64,000 bases of DNA from the NCBI GenBank assembly GCA_035758845.1, contig DASTVZ010000072.1, forward strand, positions 30,005 to 94,004, read 5' to 3'. The translations under genes and the position numbers were made by a program. Numbering within the stretch: the first letter of the stretch is position 1; the number at the start of each line of letters is the position of its first letter. Source of the DNA: JALZOC01 sp035758845. Lineage in GTDB: Bacteria; Acidobacteriota; Vicinamibacteria; Vicinamibacterales; 2-12-FULL-66-21. Positions 30,032 to 37,456 of this stretch are shown in pieces. The notes beneath the pieces were generated by a model. It was not told the origin of the DNA. It saw only the letters and a program-made list of their open reading frames with translations, and made no database searches.

Positions 30032-31555
30032 TTGCCAGATACACGATTAAAGATTGCGGTTTTCATTGATTTCGACAATATCGAGATCGGGGTCAAGAGC
30101 ACGCTCGGCGTGCAGTTCGATATCGGGATCGTCCTCGAAGCGCTGCGTGAACGGGGCGACGTCGTTTCGAAGGTTGCGTACGGCGACTGGACACGTGCAG
30201 GGGATTACAGCCGATCGCTGACCCAGCATGCGACCAAGCTGGTTCAGCGCAACCTGACGCCCGGCGGCGACAAGAACGGGGCCGACATCAACCTTGCGCT
30301 CGATGCGCTCGAGATGGCCTTCACGCACACTCACATCAACGCCTACGTGATCGTCGGCGGCGACAGTGATTTCATCAGCCTCGTCGAAAAGCTCAAACAG
30401 TACGACAAACAGATCTTCGTAGTAGGCGGCCGCTCGTTTACGAGCCTCGTGATGCAGCGGAACTGCCACGAGTTCATCGCCTACGAGAATCTCGTGGGCT
30501 CGCGGCGTCCGTCCGACCGCGGCCGTCAATCCGGACCGGTCGCGGCACAGACATCGATCGAGCAGGCGGTTCCGCTTGTGCGCCGCGCGCTGAAGGTCCT
30601 GACCGACCGCGAAGTTTCTCCGCAGCTCGGGCTGTTGAAGAGCACGCTGTTGCAGCTTGACTCGACGTTCTCCGAGCGCACGTACGGTGCCGGGAGCTTT
30701 CGCGACTTTGCGCAGAAGCTTGCCGCCGCCGGACACGTCGTCCTGCGCGAGGCCGGACGCAACGTGCTCGTCGAATTGCCCGAGACCGGTAATGGCGCTG
30801 AAGAGGCGCGCGTCGTCCAGCCGCAGCCGTCGATGCACGCATCGCAGCGCCGTCCCGAAGAAAAGGACGCCCAATCCGACTTTGCGGCATCAAATGGTGG
30901 CCGTTCCGAACCAAGAACCGCCGACGGTATCCGCGAAGTGCGACGGCTGTTTCAGTCGGCGCAGAATCCGCCGCGCTGGCCGATGTACATCCGCCAGGCC
31001 AAGCAGTACCTGCGCAACGTGGACATGTCGTTCGACGAGCGCAAGTACGGGTTCGCCAGTCTCGTCGATCTGATGCGCGCCTGTCAGCGTGAAGGCTTGT
31101 TCCGGATCGAACGCGATCGCCAGGGTGTCATGCGCCTGTTCCCCGGCAACATCATGCAGCCCGATGCGGCAGACGATGACAATCGCGGAAACGTGGCGGA
31201 ACCGGTTGCGGCCTCACCGGCGGCGAGCGAGTGGTCACCGGAGGAAATGCCGGCAGAACCCGACGTAGTCGACGGCGACGTCGTTCAGGAAATGAACACG
31301 CCGGCACAGGTCGTTGATGTCGAGGCGCAGGTGGCAGGGTTTGCTGCGGTCGAAGAGGCGGGAAATGCGCCCGCGCCAGCTCGGAAACGAGGTGGACGAC
31401 GAGGCAAGGGGCAGCCGCCGGCCGAGGCCCGTCAGCCTGACGGCACCGAGTTGCAGGAACAGGCGGCGGATCGTCGCGGTGCACGCAAGGACGCCAAGGC
31501 TCCAAGGACGCGCAAGGCACCATCAAAGCCGCGTGCACCACGCAGAACCTCGTAG
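30032..31555 (+). CDS. NYN-domain (PIN-like RNase) protein with OST-HTH/LOTUS domains
   Basis: A 507-residue cytoplasmic protein. The N-terminal NYN/LabA-like nuclease fold (about 1-150) has the acidic residues expected for metal binding: D13 and D15 in FIDFDN, the Asp of KNGADI and GGDSDFISL. Two OST-HTH (LOTUS)-like winged helices follow (about 175-255, VLTDREVSPQLGLLKSTL; and about 300-375, RLFQSAQNPPRWPMYIRQAK). The basic, low-complexity C-terminus (about 390-507) resembles an RNA-binding tail. This plan matches MARF1/limkain-like RNA regulators. The start is TTG 30032 (AGGAAG just upstream). RNA targets unknown. Confidence 0.85.
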   Translation: MPDTRLKIAVFIDFDNIEIGVKSTLGVQFDIGIVLEALRERGDVVSKVAYGDWTRAGDYSRSLTQHATKLVQRNLTPGGDKNGADINLALDALEMAFTHTHINAYVIVGGDSDFISLVEKLKQYDKQIFVVGGRSFTSLVMQRNCHEFIAYENLVGSRRPSDRGRQSGPVAAQTSIEQAVPLVRRALKVLTDREVSPQLGLLKSTLLQLDSTFSERTYGAGSFRDFAQKLAAAGHVVLREAGRNVLVELPETGNGAEEARVVQPQPSMHASQRRPEEKDAQSDFAASNGGRSEPRTADGIREVRRLFQSAQNPPRWPMYIRQAKQYLRNVDMSFDERKYGFASLVDLMRACQREGLFRIERDRQGVMRLFPGNIMQPDAADDDNRGNVAEPVAASPAASEWSPEEMPAEPDVVDGDVVQEMNTPAQVVDVEAQVAGFAAVEEAGNAPAPARKRGGRRGKGQPPAEARQPDGTELQEQAADRRGARKDAKAPRTRKAPSKPRAPRRTS

Positions 31556-31558
31556 AAC

Positions 31559-32638
31559 CTACATCACATCGTCAAAGAGCGGCAGCCGTGTCTCATCCCG
31601 CTTCTCGCTTGGATCGACGAGATTATGGACGCTCACGCCGAGTAATCGAATGGGCCGGTGACCGGCTTCCGTTTTGTCGAGCAGGGCGACCGCGCGGGCC
31701 GCGATATCGTCGGCATCCCGCGTCGGCGGATCGCTCGAGTGACTGCGCGTGACCGTCGTGAAGTCGCTGTAGCGAACCTTGATCGTGACCGTCCGGCAGA
31801 AGAGCATCTTTCGCTCGAGCCATGCGGCACTGTCGCGCGCCCTTTCGTCGATCTCGTTTCGGATCTCTTCAAGATCCGTGAGATCTTCCGCGAACGTATT
31901 CTCGGTGCCTGACGATTTGGCCGATTGATTCGGCTCGACCGGCCGATCGTCGATGCCGTCGGCCAGCCGGCGCAGCCAGTCGGCATGACTGCCAAGCGCA
32001 TCCTGCAGAAGTTTCCCGCTCGCCGTGCGCACGTCGACAAGTCGTTCTATTCCGCGCTCGCGGAGCCGCTTCGCCGTCACCGGGCCGACACCCCACAACG
32101 CATCGACGGGAAGCCTCTGGAGAAATTGTTCAACCCGTTCGGGCGCAATCACCGTCAGGCCGTCCGGCTTCTTCCAGCCGGAAGCGATCTTCGCGAGGAA
32201 CTTGTTGGGCGCAACGCCAGCCGACGCGGTCAAGCCGGTTGCCGATTTGATTTCGGTCTTGATGCGCCGGGCAACGGTCTGTCCAAGCGTTTCGCCCCAC
32301 ACGTTCTCCGTCACATCGAGATACGCCTCGTCGAGCGACAGTGGCTCAACGAGCGGCGTCACGCGGCGAAAAATCGCGAACACTGCCTGTGAGGCCGCAC
32401 GGTATCGTTGGAAATCGGGTCTGACGATGACAAGCGATGGGCACACCCTGACGGCGCGCGCCATCGGCATCGCCGATCGAACGCCAAACGCTCTCGCTTC
32501 ATAGCTCGCCGCCGCAACGACGCCTCGCTGATCGGGACTGCCGCCGACCGCAACTGGAAGGCCTCGTAGGTCCGGCTTGTCGCGTTGCTCCACCGACGCG
32601 TAGAACGCGTCCATGTCAATGTGAAGTATTCGGCGCAC
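31559..32638 (-). CDS. dinB: DNA polymerase IV (Y-family translesion polymerase)
   Basis: Error-prone lesion-bypass polymerase of 359 residues. Catalytic acids lie in HIDMDAFYASVE and in PLSLDEAYLDVT; the thumb shows LPVDALWGVGPVTAKRL; the little finger follows. The C-terminus ends RLPLFDDVM, a likely beta-clamp binding motif. I start at GTG 32638, three residues before the conserved ILHIDMD; GGAAGAG is about 5 bases upstream. An upstream TTG (32689) would add only the translated GATCCCG repeat. The gene converges with the NYN gene with a 3-bp gap. Confidence 0.93.
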   Translation of the reverse strand: MRRILHIDMDAFYASVEQRDKPDLRGLPVAVGGSPDQRGVVAAASYEARAFGVRSAMPMARAVRVCPSLVIVRPDFQRYRAASQAVFAIFRRVTPLVEPLSLDEAYLDVTENVWGETLGQTVARRIKTEIKSATGLTASAGVAPNKFLAKIASGWKKPDGLTVIAPERVEQFLQRLPVDALWGVGPVTAKRLRERGIERLVDVRTASGKLLQDALGSHADWLRRLADGIDDRPVEPNQSAKSSGTENTFAEDLTDLEEIRNEIDERARDSAAWLERKMLFCRTVTIKVRYSDFTTVTRSHSSDPPTRDADDIAARAVALLDKTEAGHRPIRLLGVSVHNLVDPSEKRDETRLPLFDDVM

Positions 32639-32647
32639 CGTGCTCTT

Positions 32648-32735
32648 CCCGGGATCCGGAAGTCCGGGGTCCGGGATCCGAGGATTCAACGATTCAACGA
32701 TTAGCGATTCGCGATTCGCGATTAGTGATTCTATC
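32648..32735. repeat. word array upstream of dinB
   Basis: Words CCGGGATCCGGAAGTCCGGG and GTCCGGGATCCGAGG, then AACGATTCAACGATTAGCG and GATTCGCGATTCGCGATT. The array forms the 5' leader of dinB, and its last bases (GGGAAGAGC on the minus strand) supply the putative ribosome-binding site. Confidence 0.82.
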
Positions 32736-33000
32736 CGCCCACCACGCCCATGGAACCAGCAACCATGCCGTCAGCGCGGAGAATGCGAGCGTGCGCATGT
32801 CCGGGGGTGGCGGACCGACTGACGACGCGAAATACGCGACGAGCAGAAAGCCATCAGCAGCCAGAACGAAGTCCGTCGTCGCGCGGCACCGCCGGATCCG
32901 ACGTACAACACAATGCTTCCCGCGAACATCGTCAACTCGACCAGGAAGAGTCGCCGAGTCCAAGGGTGATGTGCCCGATGAACATGAGAGTGATACTAAG
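32694..33000 (-). pseudogene. frameshifted remnant of a small membrane protein
   Basis: On the minus strand one frame reads HHPWTRRLFLVELTMFAGSI and VLYVGSG up to FWLLMAF. A frame shift then continues as LLVAYFASSVGPPPP and DMRTLAFSALTAWLLVPWAW until it runs into the repeat array. Joined, these resemble the last about 90 residues of membrane proteins related to the YdjM/metal-dependent-hydrolase type (my recollection of the GPPPP signature). There is no start and the N-terminal part is absent, so I read it as a decayed gene. An assembly error is possible for the shift but not for the missing N-terminus. Confidence 0.5.
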
Positions 33001-33031
33001 CCTAAACTGTTGCGATGAAGGAGATTGTTCA

Positions 33032-33592
33032 ATGACCTGGATTCGCGTGATCCCCTTCGATCAGAATGACAAACTTCGCTCCGCGCGCGAGGCGCAGCAG
33101 AAGATGTATCCGATCGAATACGCCGAGCCCACACATCCGCACCATGCGCAGACCGACGGCATCGTCGCATCGCACTCGCTCATCCCGGATGCGCTATATC
33201 ACTCGTTTGCGGCGTTTGGCGCGATGATGTCGCCGGAGTTGCCGCTCAGCCGGCGGCAGCACGAGATGATCACGACGGTCGTGTCGGCGATCAACCGGTG
33301 CCAGTATTGACTCGAGTCTCACGCAGAGTTTCTGCGTCGCGTCACGTTGGATGAAGCGCTGGTCGAGGCGCTGAAAACGGACTACCGGTCGGCGCCGATC
33401 TCGAATCAGGATCGAGTGATGCTCGAATATGTCGAGCAGATCACTCGCGATGCCACGAGCGTTTCTCCCGCCTTCCACGATCGCCTCCGAGGTGTCGGTT
33501 TCGACGATCGCGGGATCCTGCAGATCACGCTGATTGCGTCGTGGTTCAACTACATCAACCGCGTTGCTGACGCGCTCGGCGTCGGACGGTAG
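33032..33592 (+). CDS. AhpD-like peroxidase-related selenoprotein (TGA 33308-33310 read as Sec)
   Basis: A 186-residue carboxymuconolactone decarboxylase/AhpD-fold protein, likely a thiol- or selenol-dependent peroxidase or reductase. ATG 33032 has AAGGAG 9 bases upstream. Codon 93 is TGA, and the same frame stays open for a further 93 codons of clear family sequence (ESHAEFLRRVTLDE, FDDRGILQITLIASWFNYIN). With Sec93 the active site reads E78-x11-C90-x2-U93-x3-H97, the same spacing as E118, C130, C133 and H137 of Mycobacterium AhpD. The TGA thus replaces the presumed peroxidatic Cys. A hairpin meeting bacterial SECIS rules follows at 33321-33337. The alternative is a nonsense mutation or sequencing error (TGC to TGA), but nothing else in the gene is damaged. 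Standard translation would stop at residue 92. Confidence 0.85.
33321..33337 (+). promoter_or_regulatory. bacterial SECIS element
   Basis: A perfect 7-bp stem ACGCAGA / TCTGCGT with apical loop GTT (GUU in RNA). The loop starts 17 bases after the TGA. Bacterial SECIS elements are described as having a G among the first two loop bases and a loop about 16-37 nt from the UGA; both hold here. Confidence 0.75.
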
Positions 33593-33631
33593 TTCCGATC
33601 CGCCGCGCCGCAGATGTCCTCTTGACTTGAC

Positions 33632-33639
33632 TACATGTA
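33632..33639. promoter_or_regulatory. TACATGTA palindrome before ADOP remnant
   Basis: The 8-bp palindrome TACATGTA lies within TTGACTACATGTAATG, 21 bp before the truncated permease fragment. It resembles BlaI/MecI-type operators and may be the leftover regulatory region of the deleted gene. Confidence 0.35.
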
Positions 33640-33659
33640 ATGTATTCAACATCGACCCG

Positions 33660-34115
33660 ATGGAGCACGCCGTATCGATCTCGCTGCTGCCGGCGAGGCT
33701 TGCTGGCTGGTTGCTGGCCGCACTCGGCGCGCTCGCTCTGGTGTTGTCGGCCCTCGGCACCTACGGTGTCTTGTCGTTCCTCGTGCGATCGCGCTCGAAG
33801 GAGCTGGCCATCCGGCTCGCCATCGGCGCGTCGCCCGCGCAGGTAGGCTTCATGGTGATTCGCCAGTCGCTCGCGTGGACAGGTGTCTGCGCCAGTGTCG
33901 GCATGGGGCTCGCGCTCGTCGTCACGCAACTGCTCACATCATTTCTGTACGGCGTGAATCCGCGCGACCCGTTCATCTTCGGGCTGGTCGCGGCGCTGAT
34001 CGGTAGCGTTGCCTGCGCCGCGGCATTTGTACCGGCGCGCCGCGCGAGCCAGCAAGATCCCCTGGTGACGCTGAGAGACGCGTCGTCGAAACCTATTCAG
34101 CGCGGAGCGCAATGA
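33660..34115 (+). pseudogene. C-terminal fragment of an ADOP-family ABC permease
   Basis: A 151-residue reading that matches only the last FtsX-like unit of ADOP permeases: the pre-helix LPARLAGWLLAALGALALVL, SRSKELAIRLAIGASPAQV, and the end AAFVPARRASQQDPLVTLRD. An intact relative next door is 923 residues, so roughly 750 residues are missing. The fragment starts shortly after the TACATGTA motif, as if an internal deletion joined the promoter to the last exporter segment. Its end overlaps the convergent intact ADOP gene by 23 bp. It may be expressed, but it cannot be a complete transporter subunit. Confidence 0.75.
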
Positions 34116-36864
34116 TGGGATCGACGCGCGACGCACGCTGCGCCGGGATGTATCCCGCGATTGCCGTGACGACAAAGATGATCGCTGCCGAGAGTGCAAG
34201 GGTAGCGACATCTCTCGGCTCGACATTGAAGAGCAGCGCGCGCAGTAGATCAGTGCCGGCGGCGCTGACGGCTATCCCAAACACGACACCGCAGACCGCG
34301 ACCAACAGCGATTGCCGCACGATCATCCAGCGAACGGCGCCGCGGTCCGCGCCGAGTGCCATCCGGATCCCGATTTCACCAGTGCGCAGCGCGACCATAT
34401 AAGCCAGCAGTGCATACAAACCAATCGCGGACAGCGTTAGTGCGACACCTCCCAGCCATGCCGCCAGCGTGGCAAAGAGCCGCTCGCGGCTGACGGACGC
34501 CGCAATTTGCTGCTCCTGCGTTCGTACTCTGTACATCGATAGATTGGGGTCCACGCTTCGAACGATCTCGCGCGCCGTCGGGGCAAATGCAGCCGGATCG
34601 CCGGCGGTTCGCACTTCGAGCGTCATCGGGCCCGCTCCGTGCTGCCGGTAGGCGACGTACATCGTTGGAGTCTTTGCTTCCCGCAGGGAGCTGTAGACGG
34701 CATCCGTGCAGACGCCAATAATTTCGTACAACGGTGGACCGGACCGCGACTCCGTCCGAAAACGCCGCCCCACGACGTCGTCCGTGTTGAACAGCTGCCG
34801 GGCGAGTGCATAGTTGACCACCGCGACGGGCTGGCTGGCCCGGTTGTCGCGGTCGTCGACGGCACGCCCCCGGTCGATCCTGATGCCCATGGTCTCGAAG
34901 AAATGCGAATCGATCGCCAGCCGCCAGGCCAGATGGCTATCGGTGAAGGCGGGTCTGTCGACACTTGCGCGGTCTACGACGGGCTCGTCAGTGCGGGCGG
35001 CAACGATGACGTTCGCCGAGTTGCTGACGAGTGTCTGGTTCGAAAGCGTCGCTTGTTCAACGCCTGGAGCTGTGCGCAGCCGCTCGAGAATACGTGAGTA
35101 GACATCGACCACGCGTTCCTCTTTGTAGCCGTTGAGACCGGGATCCAATTTGAACGTGAGCACACGGCTCGGGTCGAAGCCGAGATCGACCTGCTGTAAT
35201 TGGCGGACAGAGCGCACGAGGAGAAGGGCAGTTGCGACGAGAACCATCGACAGGGTGATCTGCGAAATCACCAGTGTGGCTGACAGCCCGCGACGGCGAT
35301 GGCCGGTTGCCGATCCACGTCCCGCTTCATGCAGCCCCTGCACGAGCGAGGCGTCCGTCGAACGCAGGGCTGGGACGAGTGCAAAGAAGACCACACAGAC
35401 GCTGGCCAAGGCGGCGACGAAGGCGACGAGACGAAGATTCAAGCTGGTGGTGATCGTCAGCGCGTCAGGGCCAGTGTGCAGCGCCGGCAGCAACGCGCTG
35501 GCAATCCAGCGGGCACCGAGCAACCCGAGCCCGCTGCCACACGCCGCGAGGATCATGCCTTCGGTGAGAAGTTGTCGCACGATTCGGCGTCTCGGTGCGC
35601 CGAGCGCGATCCGGACGCTCAGCTCGCGGGCTCGCGCGCGTCCTCGCGCCAGAAGTAAGTTCGCCACATTCGCGCAGCCGACGAGCAGCACGATTGCCAC
35701 GACGATCGACATCATCTTCAGCGGCTCCCGCATATGGTCCCGTACCTGCGCTTGTCCGCGGCCGCCTGGGAGCGCCTCGACGCTCGGGAGATCCGGATCG
35801 GGGGTATCAGGACGGGCGGCGCGGACCGTCTGCTTGAGAATCGCATCAAGTCGTGCACGCGCGAGTTCGGGATTGGAACCAGCCTTGAGCCGCCCCATCA
35901 TGAGAACCCACCAATCGTTCGGATCGGCGGGATTGCCTCGGTCTGGAAAGATTTGACGCTTGTACGCAAGCGGAACGAAGACGTCTGTGGAATCGTCCAC
36001 TTGGCCGGTTCCGCGGAAGGACGGTGGTGCGACACCAACCACCGTAAATGGAGTCGCGTTGACGACCAGTGTTCGCCCGATTGCATCCGGAGATGAGTTG
36101 AATCGTCTCTTCCACAGTGATTCGGTGATCACTGCCGCGGGCGGCGCTTCGGCTCGATCGTCCGACTCGACCAGCAGCCGTCCTTGCGCCGGCACCAATC
36201 CAAGCACGCTGAAATAGTTCCCGGACACGCCCGTGGCTTCTCCGAGTTCGGCGATTCCGTCGACTCCAAGACTGACGCGATCCAGGCCGGCGAATCCGAA
36301 CACCTCGACGACGTCCCGCGCCTGGAGCCGCGACCGGTGAAGGGCTTCCGACGAAAATGACGTGCTTCTCTGGGTCGTGTCGTCCCCCCATGACGTCCCA
36401 CTCAGCGACGAGAACGGATACCGTGGGCCTGAGCGCCACTGAAAAACGAGCAGTTCGTGGGGCGCCTGGACGGGCAGATACTGCAGGAGGATGACATCGG
36501 CCAGGCTGAACACGCCGGCGCTGAAACCGATGCCAATCGCGAGCGACACAATCGACGCGATTGTCACCGTCGGGGATCGCCGGAGCAGCCGAGCTCCATA
36601 ACGCACGTCCTGAACGAGTGTGTCGATGGAAGGGAAGCCCCACATCTCACGTGTCTCCTCGCGAATCGCCGTCGCGTTGCCGAACATCCGGTGTGCCTGT
36701 GCCGCTGCTTCCTGTGCATCCATCCCCGCGTCGATCAACGCTTGCCGACGCAGTTCGAGGTGAAGCCCAACTTCGTCGCGCAGATCGTCGTCCAGGCGGC
36801 CGCGCCGCAACCACAGGAGGATGCGCCTGAACGTCGTACGTAACGAGTCCCCTAGACGATCCAC
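34093..36864 (-). CDS. ADOP-family ABC transporter permease (MacB/FtsX-like)
   Basis: A 923-residue inner-membrane permease of the acidobacterial duplicated orphan permease (ADOP) family. It begins with the ADOP N-terminal region (RGRLDDDLRDEVGLHLELRR and EAAAQAHRMFGN), then two repeats of a MacB-like periplasmic core plus an FtsX domain. The transmembrane clusters are at about 85-110, 380-490, 535-555 and 790-915, and it ends AGYIPAQRASRVDPIIALRAE. ADOPs work with separately encoded ATPases; substrates are unknown. The start is GTG 36864, with TGAGG 6 bases upstream formed over the PadR stop codon. It forms an operon with padR. Confidence 0.9.
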   Translation of the reverse strand: MDRLGDSLRTTFRRILLWLRRGRLDDDLRDEVGLHLELRRQALIDAGMDAQEAAAQAHRMFGNATAIREETREMWGFPSIDTLVQDVRYGARLLRRSPTVTIASIVSLAIGIGFSAGVFSLADVILLQYLPVQAPHELLVFQWRSGPRYPFSSLSGTSWGDDTTQRSTSFSSEALHRSRLQARDVVEVFGFAGLDRVSLGVDGIAELGEATGVSGNYFSVLGLVPAQGRLLVESDDRAEAPPAAVITESLWKRRFNSSPDAIGRTLVVNATPFTVVGVAPPSFRGTGQVDDSTDVFVPLAYKRQIFPDRGNPADPNDWWVLMMGRLKAGSNPELARARLDAILKQTVRAARPDTPDPDLPSVEALPGGRGQAQVRDHMREPLKMMSIVVAIVLLVGCANVANLLLARGRARARELSVRIALGAPRRRIVRQLLTEGMILAACGSGLGLLGARWIASALLPALHTGPDALTITTSLNLRLVAFVAALASVCVVFFALVPALRSTDASLVQGLHEAGRGSATGHRRRGLSATLVISQITLSMVLVATALLLVRSVRQLQQVDLGFDPSRVLTFKLDPGLNGYKEERVVDVYSRILERLRTAPGVEQATLSNQTLVSNSANVIVAARTDEPVVDRASVDRPAFTDSHLAWRLAIDSHFFETMGIRIDRGRAVDDRDNRASQPVAVVNYALARQLFNTDDVVGRRFRTESRSGPPLYEIIGVCTDAVYSSLREAKTPTMYVAYRQHGAGPMTLEVRTAGDPAAFAPTAREIVRSVDPNLSMYRVRTQEQQIAASVSRERLFATLAAWLGGVALTLSAIGLYALLAYMVALRTGEIGIRMALGADRGAVRWMIVRQSLLVAVCGVVFGIAVSAAGTDLLRALLFNVEPRDVATLALSAAIIFVVTAIAGYIPAQRASRVDPIIALRAE

Positions 36865-36871
36865 GGGAACC

Positions 36872-37213
36872 TCAGGCCGGCCGCATGACCCGGGTAATGG
36901 CGTCGATGAGGCGCGCAAAGCTGGATTCCGACTCGCCCAGCTGACGCCGCCCGGCGCGCGTCAGCCGGTAGTAACGCGCGCGCCGGTTGTTGATCGAGTG
37001 CCCCCACTCCGACGCAATCAGCCCCTGCAATTGCAGGCGCTGCAGCGCGGGATACAACGATCCCTCCTCCACCTGGAGAACTTCGTCCGACATTTGCCGG
37101 ATGTGTTCAGCGATGCCATAACCGTGCATGACGTCGCGCGACAGAGTTTTCAGGATCAACATGTCGAGCGTGCCAGGCAAGAGTTCCTGGCGCGCGTGCT
37201 TCTTCTTTCCCAT
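36872..37213 (-). CDS. PadR-family transcriptional regulator
   Basis: A 113-residue winged-helix repressor. The PadR domain spans most of the protein: LPGTLDMLILKTL, HGYGIAEHIRQMS, VEEGSLYPALQRLQLQGLI, and the wing NNRRARYYRLTRAGRRQL. In Acidobacteriota such regulators usually precede ADOP permeases, as here (stop and next start 7 bp apart). A perfect palindrome covers the start codon (37210-37226), implying autoregulation. The effector is unknown. Confidence 0.92.
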   Translation of the reverse strand: MGKKKHARQELLPGTLDMLILKTLSRDVMHGYGIAEHIRQMSDEVLQVEEGSLYPALQRLQLQGLIASEWGHSINNRRARYYRLTRAGRRQLGESESSFARLIDAITRVMRPA

Positions 37214-37226
37214 AGACCTTCTATGG
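37210..37226. promoter_or_regulatory. PadR autoregulatory operator
   Basis: Perfect inverted repeat CCATAGA / TCTATGG with a 3-base spacer, containing the padR ATG. Inferred to be the PadR binding site. Confidence 0.6.
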
Positions 37227-37304
37227 ATACACTCGATAGGCGTTCAGGTCAAGTTTCCGGCCGCCCAGATGGCCGATTCGGGCGAAAACCCGCAAAATTA
37301 TTGT

Positions 37305-37322
37305 TCCGACATTTTTGTCGGA
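37305..37322. promoter_or_regulatory. hairpin/palindrome upstream of glnN (first)
   Basis: Perfect 7-bp arms TCCGACA / TGTCGGA around TTTT, 135 bp before glnN. It could be an operator or an RNA hairpin. Confidence 0.5.
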
Positions 37323-37333
37323 GGCGCGAATGC

Positions 37334-37354
37334 TTTTGTCGAAGTTCGTCAAAA
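37334..37354. promoter_or_regulatory. imperfect palindrome upstream of glnN (second)
   Basis: TTTTGTCGAA, one base, then TTCGTCAAAA (one mismatch), sharing the TTTTGTCG core with the hairpin 29 bp upstream. The pair suggests two binding sites for one regulator. Confidence 0.45.
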
Positions 37355-37456
37355 CCGAAATCGAGTGTTGAAGCGTGCAGCACGCGTGCGGATAATAACC
37401 GCGTGGTTCGTCGTCATCTTTTGTCTGTGATTTCGAATAGAAAGGACATAACCGAC

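Noticed and set aside
33032..33310. Treating the AhpD-like gene as a nonsense-mutated pseudogene
   Set aside because: No other lesion in 186 codons, a good ribosome-binding site, the TGA exactly at the catalytic Cys, and a SECIS hairpin in place. Kept as an alternative but judged less likely.
36821..37456. Long N-terminal extension of glutamine synthetase
   Set aside because: The in-frame 212 codons run over the padR gene and its operator, and type III enzymes start near the chosen ATG 37457.
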